From contig NZ_BBYA01000002.1 of the NCBI RefSeq assembly GCF_001050275.1, positions 186,001-250,000 of the forward strand: a DNA stretch of 64,000 nucleotides, in the 5' to 3' direction. The stretch's first letter is position 1. The number at the start of each line of letters is the position of its first letter. The stretch is from Leptolinea tardivitalis. GTDB lineage: Bacteria; Chloroflexota; Anaerolineae; Anaerolineales; Anaerolineaceae. Of the stretch, positions 35,150-42,949 are shown one piece after another. The notes under the pieces were generated by a model. That model was not told the DNA's origin. It did not search any database and saw only the letters and a program-made list of their open reading frames with translations. Both the position numbers and the translations under genes were made by a program.

Positions 35150-35665
35150 TTGACTGCATCCGATATTGAACAAAAAATACTTCAAACTTTAGACGAGATG
35201 AACATACCCTATGAACGGTTTGAACATCCGCCGGTGGCGACAGTAAAAGAAGCCGAACAATACAGTGATCTTCACCCGGGAGCACACTGCAAGAACCTTT
35301 TCCTGCGTGACAAACCCGGTCGGTTGCACTACCTCGTGGTTATGCGAGTTGAAACGGAAGTAAATTTAACCAATCTCGCGCGACATTTCAAAAGCGGACG
35401 CCTGAGTTTTGCCTCGAATGAGAGACTGTACCGTTATCTTGGAGTGCAGCCTGGTGCGGTCAGTCCCTTTGGTTTGATTTTTGATACAGACCATGTCGTA
35501 CGGGTTTTACTTGACGCTTCTATCTTTAATGAAGAAACGGCCGGTTTTCACCCGAATGTAAATACTGCCACCCTGGTGGTGACAGTCAAAGACCTTCTTC
35601 GTTTTTTAGATAATACCGGGAATCCGTATCAAATATTGGATTTCAATCAAAAAGATTTTTCTTGA
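35150..35665 (+). CDS. YbaK/ProX-type aminoacyl-tRNA deacylase
   Basis: 171 residues from a TTG at 35150. The protein matches the YbaK/ProX (PrdX) fold: PYERFEHPPVATVKEAEQY near 17-35, CKNLFLRDKPG near 45-55 with the conserved Lys, and GAVSPFGLIFD near 100-110. Family members hydrolyse mischarged Ala-tRNA(Pro) and so guard translation of proline codons. A stand-alone form as seen here acts in trans. It overlaps the end of the convergent methyltransferase gene by 23 bases. Confidence 0.87.
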   Translation: MTASDIEQKILQTLDEMNIPYERFEHPPVATVKEAEQYSDLHPGAHCKNLFLRDKPGRLHYLVVMRVETEVNLTNLARHFKSGRLSFASNERLYRYLGVQPGAVSPFGLIFDTDHVVRVLLDASIFNEETAGFHPNVNTATLVVTVKDLLRFLDNTGNPYQILDFNQKDFS

Positions 35666-36359
35666 TGGTTTCTTTCTGCCCGATCCACAATCCGGTACAT
35701 TCAGGTAGAAGCGTTCCAGACTCTATGAACTGGAGCATCTCTGATCCAAAGAAAAATTCTGTCAACAAACGAGCGGATTCTGCATTATCAAACAGGTAAT
35801 CGGTTCGGATCCACTGCCGGTTGAATCCAACGTTGTCCAGGAATTGAAGATAATCAATCAGATGAGGAGGGGGCTCGGGTGCGGTTTTGCCTGTCCCCAG
35901 AGTTTCTATTAAGAGAATCCGACCATCTGGTTTTAAGACCCGTAAAAATTCTTGGAGAGCAATGATCACTTCTGGTATCCAATTTTTCCGCTGCCAGCTT
36001 ACCAGATAACAAACGCTCCATCCTGAGACGATCCAGTCAAATCTGGCCGATCCAACAGGCAAGTGACGATGGTCGGCTGAACCATATCCAAGAAAATGAG
36101 ATCTATCCATTTCGGAAATTGTGGATGCCCTGGAAACCATGGGAACAGAAATATCGAACGCCGTTAATTCAGAAGCCAGTGGAGCCAGAATTTTCGTCAC
36201 CCGTCCGGTTCCCGCACCGGATTCAAGGATGGACGAATCGGATGGGATGAGTCTTTTTATCGTGACATCCAGATTGTGCAGATAATCTTCTCTGGAAACC
36301 AGAGCATGATATGTCTCAGTCTCATTCCTGTAGACATCTTCGTGTTCTGCCATGCTCAA
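35643..36359 (-). CDS. class I SAM-dependent methyltransferase
   Basis: 238 residues. The SAM-binding motif ILESGAGTGRVTKIL lies near 44-58, followed by AFDISVPMV (motif II) and a motif III/IV region with FDWIVSGWSVCYL. LRVLKPDGRILLIETLG near 140-156 is the usual post-I/III strand. The substrate is unknown. Its start overlaps the HDOD gene stop (ATGA), so both belong to one unit. Confidence 0.85.
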   Translation of the reverse strand: MSMAEHEDVYRNETETYHALVSREDYLHNLDVTIKRLIPSDSSILESGAGTGRVTKILAPLASELTAFDISVPMVSRASTISEMDRSHFLGYGSADHRHLPVGSARFDWIVSGWSVCYLVSWQRKNWIPEVIIALQEFLRVLKPDGRILLIETLGTGKTAPEPPPHLIDYLQFLDNVGFNRQWIRTDYLFDNAESARLLTEFFFGSEMLQFIESGTLLPECTGLWIGQKETIKKNLFD

Positions 36360-37216
36360 ATTTCAGATGGTACGTTTCTGATCATGGAATTGGATGCCAG
36401 AATGAAATCAGGTATTTCTTCTGTTAATTGGTCCAGTACACTTTCGTTGAATTCATAGAACTCTACAGCCGATGGATCCAGATGGTATTGCAATCCATCG
36501 CGGCCGATGCCAATCCCCATAATCATCACGGTGTAATCAGCCAGATGAACCGCATAAGAAAGCGAACGTCCTTCACTTGATTTGGTCGGTTCATGATGAT
36601 GTTGAATGGCATCCAATAAACGGGGAGGCAAATTCCATCGGCGGGCTAATTCTGCCCCCAGTTCAGCATGGTCTATCCCAAAATATTCTTCTTCAAGGTC
36701 TGAAAAGGCCTGCCCCTGCCACTCCGGCTGGGTAAGATCAACATCACGAAGAAGAGTCTCAAAAGCCAGTTTACCGATATCCGCCAGAAGTCCAGCCGTA
36801 TACGCTTCTTCGGCGAGTTCATATCCTTTATTCTTGGCTATTTCGCGTGCAGCACCTGCCACTGCAATGGAGTGCTGCCAGAGGTCGCCTTTTTCGAGGC
36901 CATATCCTTCAACAGACCGGTCCATCATACCGGCAACAGTGGATGCCAGGATCACATTTCTCACCGCCTGCTGCCCGAGGACAATAACTGCCTGATTGAC
37001 TGTAGATACAGGGTGGCGCAGTCCGTAATAGGCTGAATTAGCCCAACGTAATACAAGCATGGCCAGGGATTGATCAAGCGAAAGGATCTGACCAATTTCG
37101 GCCATGTTCGATTTTGGATTCCTGATTAGTGCCAGAACCTTCTGGGCAACTTCAGGCATAGAAGGTAGATCACTCAATTTGGAGAGTAAATATGGAATCG
37201 ACTGCGATTTCTCCAT
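36356..37216 (-). CDS. HDOD domain protein
   Basis: 286 residues, single HDOD domain (about residues 10-210). SKLSDLPSMPEVAQKVLALI at the start, SLAMLVLRWANSAYYGL near 48-64, AVIVLGQQAVRNVIL near 75-90 and the late LLADIGKLAFE and HAELGAELARRWNLPPRLLDAIQHHHEP segments are typical. HDOD proteins are catalytically inert relatives of HD phosphohydrolases and take part in signalling. The first gene of a two-gene unit with a methyltransferase; partner unknown. Confidence 0.9.
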   Translation of the reverse strand: MEKSQSIPYLLSKLSDLPSMPEVAQKVLALIRNPKSNMAEIGQILSLDQSLAMLVLRWANSAYYGLRHPVSTVNQAVIVLGQQAVRNVILASTVAGMMDRSVEGYGLEKGDLWQHSIAVAGAAREIAKNKGYELAEEAYTAGLLADIGKLAFETLLRDVDLTQPEWQGQAFSDLEEEYFGIDHAELGAELARRWNLPPRLLDAIQHHHEPTKSSEGRSLSYAVHLADYTVMIMGIGIGRDGLQYHLDPSAVEFYEFNESVLDQLTEEIPDFILASNSMIRNVPSEI

Positions 37217-37339
37217 CTGTTTCCTTCTTATTCAAATATAAATTACCGGCATCATGAGTCGGGATATACGCAAAATCAGTATAAATCAAACAGATGCGGC
37301 ATTCAACAATCAGAGGGTTAAATAACTCGTTAATAAGGA

Positions 37340-37367
37340 TTGACAAAAGTGTAAACTGTCCTATAAT
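37340..37367 (+). promoter_or_regulatory. promoter of the csoR-copZ-copA operon
   Basis: TTGACA (37340-37345) and TATAAT (37362-37367) are both perfect consensus, spaced by 16 bases. The operator follows directly. Confidence 0.88.
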
Positions 37368-37371
37368 GAAT

Positions 37372-37399
37372 CTACCCCCCCCCCTATGGGGGGGGGTAG
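37372..37399. promoter_or_regulatory. CsoR operator (long C/G palindrome)
   Basis: CTA followed by ten C, then TAT, then nine G and TAG forms a near-perfect 28-base dyad (37372-37399) covering the expected transcription start. CsoR operators in other bacteria are GC-tract dyads of the TACCCC...GGGGTA kind, so this is a stretched version. Confidence 0.85.
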
Positions 37400-37407
37400 G
37401 AAAGAGG

Positions 37408-37680
37408 ATGATGAAAGAGGATATTAATCTAAGGTTGAAAAATGTAGAAGGTCATATCCGGGGTATTGAACGAATGGTTGATGATGGAGTTTATTGCATC
37501 GATATCATCCGTCAAATTCAGGCTGCCCAGGCTGCATTGAGCAAAATCAGTTCAGCCATTCTGGATAATCATCTAAATTCCTGTGTAATCACAGCCATTC
37601 GTGGTGATGACCCTTCTGAGCGTGAGCGCGTGATCAATGAAATCCACGAGTTATTTGATAAAACAAATCGAAGTTATTAA
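37408..37680 (+). CDS. csoR: copper-sensing repressor CsoR
   Basis: 90 residues from ATG 37408 with AGGAAAGAGG before it. The all-helical CsoR/RcnR (DUF156) family has a Cys-His-Cys copper site: here C30, H55 and C59, with the same 25- and 4-residue spacing as in characterised CsoR. VEGHIRGIERMVDDG near 13-27 is the family signature. It represses the operon until Cu(I) binds. The following genes copZ and copA, and the dyad operator upstream, support a copper rather than nickel, formaldehyde or sulfide sensor. Confidence 0.94.
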   Translation: MMKEDINLRLKNVEGHIRGIERMVDDGVYCIDIIRQIQAAQAALSKISSAILDNHLNSCVITAIRGDDPSERERVINEIHELFDKTNRSY

Positions 37681-37696
37681 TAATAAGGAGCGAGAA

Positions 37697-37909
37697 ATGA
37701 CTACAGTCAATTATTCCATTCCCAATATCAATTGCAAACATTGTGTAATGACCATAAAAAATGAATTATCAGAATTGCCAGGTGTTCAAAAAGTGGAAGG
37801 TGATCCAGAAACAAAAACAATTGAAGTTGTTTTTGATGCACCAGCTTCGGAAGACTCTATCAAATCTTTGCTGAAAGAAATTAACTATCCGGTAAAGCAG
37901 GAAAAATGA
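37697..37909 (+). CDS. copZ: copper chaperone CopZ-like heavy-metal-associated protein
   Basis: 70 residues from ATG 37697 with AAGGAG upstream. One HMA fold: [14 protein letters not shown] near 10-23 carries the Cu(I)-binding CxxC (Cys12, Cys15), preceded by Asn instead of the usual Met-Thr. It would shuttle Cu(I) to the ATPase encoded next. Its stop overlaps the copA start by four bases (ATGA), indicating coupled translation. Confidence 0.92.
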   Translation: MTTVNYSIPNINCKHCVMTIKNELSELPGVQKVEGDPETKTIEVVFDAPASEDSIKSLLKEINYPVKQEK

Positions 37910-40332
37910 CGAATAATCATCAGGTCATTCTGCCAATCACAGGAATGACATGTGCCAATTGTGTAGCAACCATTGAACGGAATTTGAAGAAGGAAACAGG
38001 CGTTTCGTTTTCTTCAGTAAACCTGTCAAGTGAACGTGCCACGATTGAATTTGATCCTGAAGTAACTACACTCCCAAAATTGATTGAACGAGTCGAAAGG
38101 GCGGGTTATGGGATAGCAGCCGGTGAAGCCAGCCTGGTTATTCAAGGATTAAGTGATTCATCAGACGCAGCGCGGTTATCGAAAAAATTGTCTGATTTGG
38201 ATGGTGTGATAGATGCCAATGTTAACATAGCCACTGAAACGGCAAGAGTGAAATTTATCCCGACCATCATCAGTCAATTAGAGATAAAACAGGCGATTTC
38301 CTCCAGCGGATTCAAGGCTGTTGAAACCGGAAGTGATTTGGAAGATGTAGAAGGCCGTGCCCGCCGGATGGAAATTGAACATCAGAAAAAATTACTGATC
38401 ACTGGTCTGGTTTTTTCCATTCCGTTGTTCTTCATTTCCATGGCGGCAGATCTGGGTTTCTTCCCCATGGAAATCACCCATTCAATGTGGCTCAAGATGA
38501 TCATGCTGGTATTGGCCACTCCGGTTCAATTTTACGTAGGTTGGCAATACTATACCGGTGCATATAAATCACTTCGCAATGGCTCGGCAAACATGGATGT
38601 ATTGGTGGCGTTGGGTTCTTCAACAGCCTATTTTTATTCGCTGCCGGTAGCTTTCGGTTTGATCAATGGTCATGTTTACTTTGAAACTGCTGCGGTTATC
38701 ATCACGTTAATCCGATTGGGAAAATTCCTTGAAGCAAGAGCCAAAGGACGTACCAGTGAAGCCATTAAAAAGTTGATGAGTTTGCGTCCAAAAACGGCGC
38801 GGGTGATTCGTGATGGAAATGAGATAGAAATTGCCATCGATGATGTACGGATTGGAGATATTGTATTTGTTCGACCGGGGGAAAAACTGCCGGTCGATGG
38901 AGTCGTGGTTGAAGGGCACTCTTCTGTAGATGAATCGATGCTTACAGGCGAATCACTTCCTTCGGAGAAGGTCCCCGGTTCACAGGTTATTGGCGCAACC
39001 ATAAACAAACTCGGATCATTCAAATTTCAAGCAACAAGAATCGGGAAAGATACCGCCCTGGCTCAGATCATTCGTCTTGTTGAGGATGCGCAGGGGAGCA
39101 AAGCTCCTATTCAAAAACTGGCTGACAGAGTATCTGCAATATTTGTACCGGCGGTTATTGTTCTGGCCATCATCACCTTTACCGGATGGATGATTTTCGG
39201 ACCACCGCTTGCAGTCAATTCAGAGATTACACCGCTGACCAGAGCTTTGATCAACATGGTTGCTGTGTTGGTGATTGCCTGTCCATGTGCCATGGGGTTG
39301 GCCACTCCCACAGCTATCATGGTGGGTACTGGAAAAGGGGCTTCCAGTGGTGTGTTGATTAAAACCTCAGAAGCTCTGGAAAAAGCGGGTTCAGTCGATA
39401 TGATTGTTCTGGATAAAACCGGTACGATTACGCAAGGACAGCCTTCAGTTACCAATATTGTGACCAGGGGAAAGATCGCTGAAGATCGGCTGCTTCAACT
39501 TGTTGCCTCTTTGGAGAAAAACAGTGAACATCCTCTTGGAGAAGCAATTGTGGCAGAAGCCGGTAACCAGAATCTCTCCTTGATAGTACCCGAATCATTT
39601 ACATCGATTACCGGGCAGGGAATTAAAGGTCATGTTGATGGTTTGACTATTCTGGTTGGCAACAGACATCTGATGAATGAGCAAGAAATTTCCATCGATG
39701 AATGGGAACCAGATATCCAACGGCTTCAATCTGAAGGAAAAACCGCCATGTTGACAGCCATTAATGGTTCAATGGCAGGCATTATCTCCGTTGCCGATAC
39801 GATAAAAGAAAATTCTCTCGAAGCAGTCAAATCTCTGCATGCACTGGGTTTAAGAGTTGCCATGATAACGGGAGATAACCGCCAAACGGCAGAGGCTGTT
39901 GCTAACCAGATCGGTATTGACACTGTGTTGGCAGACGTTTTACCAGGGGACAAAGCGGCAGAAATAAAGAAATTGCAGGAAAATGGTCATCGTGTTGCCA
40001 TGGTTGGCGATGGGATAAATGACGCACCGGCACTGGCACAGGCAGACGTAGGGATTGCCATTGGCACAGGAACGGATATCGCAATTGCATCTGCGCCGAT
40101 TGTATTAATCAGTGGTGAACTGGATGGCGTCGTCAGGGCGATCATTCTATCAAGAAAGACTCTTCACACTATCAAGCAAAACTTGTTCTGGGCTTTTTTC
40201 TATAATGTCGTGCTTATCCCGGTAGCTGGTTTAGGCTTGCTGGTACCGATTCTGGCAGCAGGGGCGATGGCCTTTAGCAGTGTATTTGTGGTTAGTAACA
40301 GTCTGAGGTTAAACAGGATAAAGCTCGGCTGA
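37906..40332 (+). CDS. copA: Cu(I)-translocating P-type ATPase
   Basis: 808 residues. Exports Cu(I) across the cytoplasmic membrane using ATP. Metal-binding domain 1 has GMTCANC at 13-19. A second HMA-like fold (about 76-140) has lost its cysteines (GLSDSSDA at 81-88). Then come the P1B core: TGES at 347-350, the transmembrane CPC at 459-461, phosphorylation motif DKTGT at 503-507, the SEHPLGEAI nucleotide motif near 535, and [10 protein letters not shown] near 703. Eight membrane helices are expected. The CPC plus the C-terminal helix pattern and the csoR-copZ context identify copper as substrate. Confidence 0.96.
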   Translation: MTNNHQVILPITGMTCANCVATIERNLKKETGVSFSSVNLSSERATIEFDPEVTTLPKLIERVERAGYGIAAGEASLVIQGLSDSSDAARLSKKLSDLDGVIDANVNIATETARVKFIPTIISQLEIKQAISSSGFKAVETGSDLEDVEGRARRMEIEHQKKLLITGLVFSIPLFFISMAADLGFFPMEITHSMWLKMIMLVLATPVQFYVGWQYYTGAYKSLRNGSANMDVLVALGSSTAYFYSLPVAFGLINGHVYFETAAVIITLIRLGKFLEARAKGRTSEAIKKLMSLRPKTARVIRDGNEIEIAIDDVRIGDIVFVRPGEKLPVDGVVVEGHSSVDESMLTGESLPSEKVPGSQVIGATINKLGSFKFQATRIGKDTALAQIIRLVEDAQGSKAPIQKLADRVSAIFVPAVIVLAIITFTGWMIFGPPLAVNSEITPLTRALINMVAVLVIACPCAMGLATPTAIMVGTGKGASSGVLIKTSEALEKAGSVDMIVLDKTGTITQGQPSVTNIVTRGKIAEDRLLQLVASLEKNSEHPLGEAIVAEAGNQNLSLIVPESFTSITGQGIKGHVDGLTILVGNRHLMNEQEISIDEWEPDIQRLQSEGKTAMLTAINGSMAGIISVADTIKENSLEAVKSLHALGLRVAMITGDNRQTAEAVANQIGIDTVLADVLPGDKAAEIKKLQENGHRVAMVGDGINDAPALAQADVGIAIGTGTDIAIASAPIVLISGELDGVVRAIILSRKTLHTIKQNLFWAFFYNVVLIPVAGLGLLVPILAAGAMAFSSVFVVSNSLRLNRIKLG

Positions 40333-40358
40333 CTATTCACAAGAAAATTGTAAATCTC

Positions 40359-40391
40359 AGTTAAATACCCGGCGTTCTCGGGTATTTAACT
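40359..40391 (+). terminator. terminator hairpin after copA
   Basis: Thirteen-bp perfect arms (40359-40371, 40379-40391) with a 7-base loop, 27 bases after the copA stop. The T content after the stem is low, so efficiency is uncertain. Confidence 0.7.
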
Positions 40392-40492
40392 CAGTATGGA
40401 ACAATTAATGCGTATAGAGACTTTTTTAAGGGCTGGAGTAAGAATCTTTCTCCCTGATGGTAAAATTGTGAAAACTGAAAATCGAGGTTAGC

Positions 40493-42493
40493 ATGTCGAA
40501 TACAATTCTTCAAGAACGCGCGATAAATACCATCCGATTTTTATCTGCTGATGGCGTTCAAAAAGCCAATTCTGGTCATCCCGGTCTTCCCATGGGCGCG
40601 GCTGCCATTGCTTACACTATCTGGACGAAACACCTGCGCCACAATCCAAAGAATCCTCAATGGTTTGACCGCGATCGTTTTGTTTTATCGGGCGGCCACG
40701 GCTCCATGCTTCTTTATAGTCTGCTTCACCTTACTGGTTATGACCTTCCTCTTGAGCAATTGAAACAATTCCGCCAGTGGGGTTCCATCACCCCCGGGCA
40801 TCCCGAAGTCGGATTGACCCCCGGTATTGAAACCACCACCGGTCCGCTGGGACAGGGTCTTGGCAATGCCATTGGTATGGCAGTCGCTGAAGCCCACCTG
40901 GCGGCAGTCTATAACAAACCTGGACACGATGTGATCAACCACACTACATATGTCATAGTGGGGGATGGCGACATGATGGAAGGTGTGGCGTCTGAAGCTG
41001 CCAGTTTCGCGGGACACCAGAAATTAGGTAAACTGATTTGCTTCTATGATGACAATAAAATTACGATTGACGGTTCCACTGACCTGGCATTTACGGAAGA
41101 CCGTGCCAAGCGGTTTGAAGCCTATGGCTGGCAGGTTCTAAGAGTGGATGATGGTAACGATGTTGCCAAAATTGACCGGGCGATCAAAAAAGCCAAAAAA
41201 GATCCTCGTCCTTCATTTATTATTTGCAAAACCATTATCGGGTATGGACTGCCTACAAAACAGGGTACGGCCAAAGCCCACGGTGAGCCTGCCGGTGAAG
41301 AAGAATTAAGGGCGGCCAAAGAAAAGATTGGCTGGCCTGTTGAGCCTTTCTATATCCCGGAAGATGCTGCTAAGGAATTCAAGAAATGTGTTTCTCGCGG
41401 CAAAAAACTGGAAGCCGACTGGAAGAAACGATTTGATGCCTATGCGGCTGAATTTCCGACTGAAGCAGCAGAGTTAAAACGGCGCATATCCGGTGAACTC
41501 CCCAAAGATTGGGAGAAAGCACTTCCTGTTTTCGATGCAGACCCCAAGGGATTGGGCAGTCGTGTAGCTTCTGGTAAGGTGATTAATGCCCTTACAGCTG
41601 CCATTCCGGAATTACTGGGCGGTTCCGCTGATCTGGCTCCAAGTAATAATACCTGGATTAACAGCAGTGTGGCTTTCCAGGCGGATCATCGTGAAGGAAA
41701 GAACTTCCATTTTGGGGTGCGCGAGCATGGCATGGCATCTATTGTCAATGGTATGAACGTTCATGGCGGTATGCGCACCTATGGCGCCACTTTTATGGTG
41801 TTTGCCGATTATTTGAGGGGTGCATTGCGTGTTTCAGCACTTTCTCACATTCCAAGCATCTGGATTTTGACTCATGACTCCATTGGTCTTGGTGAAGACG
41901 GTCCAACCCATCAACCAGTGGAGACCGTTGCTTCCCTGAGAATCATTCCGAATTTACTGGTCATCCGCCCGGCAGATGCCAATGAAACAGCCGAAGCCTG
42001 GCGTGTTGCTCTGAAAAACACCAAACGCCCCACCGCGCTGGCCTTAAGCCGTCAGAATCTACCTACTCTTGATCGAAAGACTTTAGCTCCTGCTTCCGGG
42101 TTGGAGAAAGGTGCTTATGTTTTGACCGATCTGGGTGGAAAGAAACCTGAAATTATCCTGATGGCTTCTGGTTCCGAAGTCAGCCTGGTATTGGATGCGG
42201 CCCACAAATTGGCCGCTGAAGGGAAATCTGTCAGAGTTGTCTCCTTCCCGTCCTGGGAACTCTTCAAAGAACAGTCTGCTGAGTACCGCGAATCCGTTTT
42301 CCCGTCTGATGTCAAAAAACGTGTTGCCGTAGAAGCTGGTTCCACCATGGGATGGAATCAATGGGTTGGAGATGCCGGTGTGGTCATCGGTATTGACCAT
42401 TTCGGAGCATCTGCTCCCGGTAAAGTGGTGATGGAAAAATTCGGCTTTTCAGTAGATCATGTTCTGGAAGAAGCCAAAAAACTGCTGGGCTAA
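40493..42493 (+). CDS. tkt: transketolase
   Basis: 666 residues, full length. Thiamine-diphosphate enzyme of the non-oxidative pentose phosphate pathway. [13 protein letters not shown] near 20-33, [12 protein letters not shown] near 69-80, [14 protein letters not shown] near 116-129, the ThDP/Mg motif [19 protein letters not shown] near 156-174, and [15 protein letters not shown] near 462-476 are all present. First gene of a three-gene operon with rpiB (three bases away) and a tal-pgi fusion, which gives the whole C5/C6 interconversion in one unit. The leader contains GAGG before the ATG. Confidence 0.97.
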   Translation: MSNTILQERAINTIRFLSADGVQKANSGHPGLPMGAAAIAYTIWTKHLRHNPKNPQWFDRDRFVLSGGHGSMLLYSLLHLTGYDLPLEQLKQFRQWGSITPGHPEVGLTPGIETTTGPLGQGLGNAIGMAVAEAHLAAVYNKPGHDVINHTTYVIVGDGDMMEGVASEAASFAGHQKLGKLICFYDDNKITIDGSTDLAFTEDRAKRFEAYGWQVLRVDDGNDVAKIDRAIKKAKKDPRPSFIICKTIIGYGLPTKQGTAKAHGEPAGEEELRAAKEKIGWPVEPFYIPEDAAKEFKKCVSRGKKLEADWKKRFDAYAAEFPTEAAELKRRISGELPKDWEKALPVFDADPKGLGSRVASGKVINALTAAIPELLGGSADLAPSNNTWINSSVAFQADHREGKNFHFGVREHGMASIVNGMNVHGGMRTYGATFMVFADYLRGALRVSALSHIPSIWILTHDSIGLGEDGPTHQPVETVASLRIIPNLLVIRPADANETAEAWRVALKNTKRPTALALSRQNLPTLDRKTLAPASGLEKGAYVLTDLGGKKPEIILMASGSEVSLVLDAAHKLAAEGKSVRVVSFPSWELFKEQSAEYRESVFPSDVKKRVAVEAGSTMGWNQWVGDAGVVIGIDHFGASAPGKVVMEKFGFSVDHVLEEAKKLLG

Positions 42494-42496
42494 AAT

Positions 42497-42949
42497 ATGA
42501 ATGTAGCCGTTTCCTGTGATCATGCCGGCTTTTCGTATAAAGCCCCGATCATGCAGTTAATAAAAGAGCTGGGTCATACTGTCATAGAAATGGGTGCCAG
42601 TTCGACTGAGCCAGTAGATTACCCTGATATTACAGAACCGGTTGCCCGGGCTATTCAGTCCGGGCAAGCCGATCGGGCGGTGATCATCTGTGGTTCTGGA
42701 GTGGGAATCACTTTTACAGCCAATAAATTTAAAGGCGTACGCGCATGCATCTGCCATGATTCATATTCAGCCCATCAGGGGGTGGAGCATGATGATCTTA
42801 ATGTTTTATGTATAGGTGCAAAAGTCGTTGGAATAGAAGTTGCCAGAGAACTGGTAACTTCTTTTCTTGCCGCTAAATTTTCTACACTCGAACGTTATCA
42901 CCGCCGGATTGAGAAGGTGGAATTGATAGAAAGAAGGATGTTCAAATGA
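42497..42949 (+). CDS. rpiB: ribose-5-phosphate isomerase B
   Basis: 150 residues. SCDHAGFSYKAPI at the N-terminus, CGSGVGITFTANK near 62-74 (catalytic Cys and phosphate loop) and HDDLNVLCIGAKVVG near 98-112 are family signatures. It interconverts ribose 5-phosphate and ribulose 5-phosphate. The start lies three bases after the transketolase stop, and the stop overlaps the start of the tal-pgi gene by four bases. Confidence 0.95.
   Translation: MNVAVSCDHAGFSYKAPIMQLIKELGHTVIEMGASSTEPVDYPDITEPVARAIQSGQADRAVIICGSGVGITFTANKFKGVRACICHDSYSAHQGVEHDDLNVLCIGAKVVGIEVARELVTSFLAAKFSTLERYHRRIEKVELIERRMFK

Noticed and set aside
37375-37396. Homopolymer C/G run as an assembly artefact
   Set aside because: The two arms are complementary, flanked by CTA/TAG, and sit where a CsoR operator should be, so a real site is more likely, although exact run lengths may be wrong.
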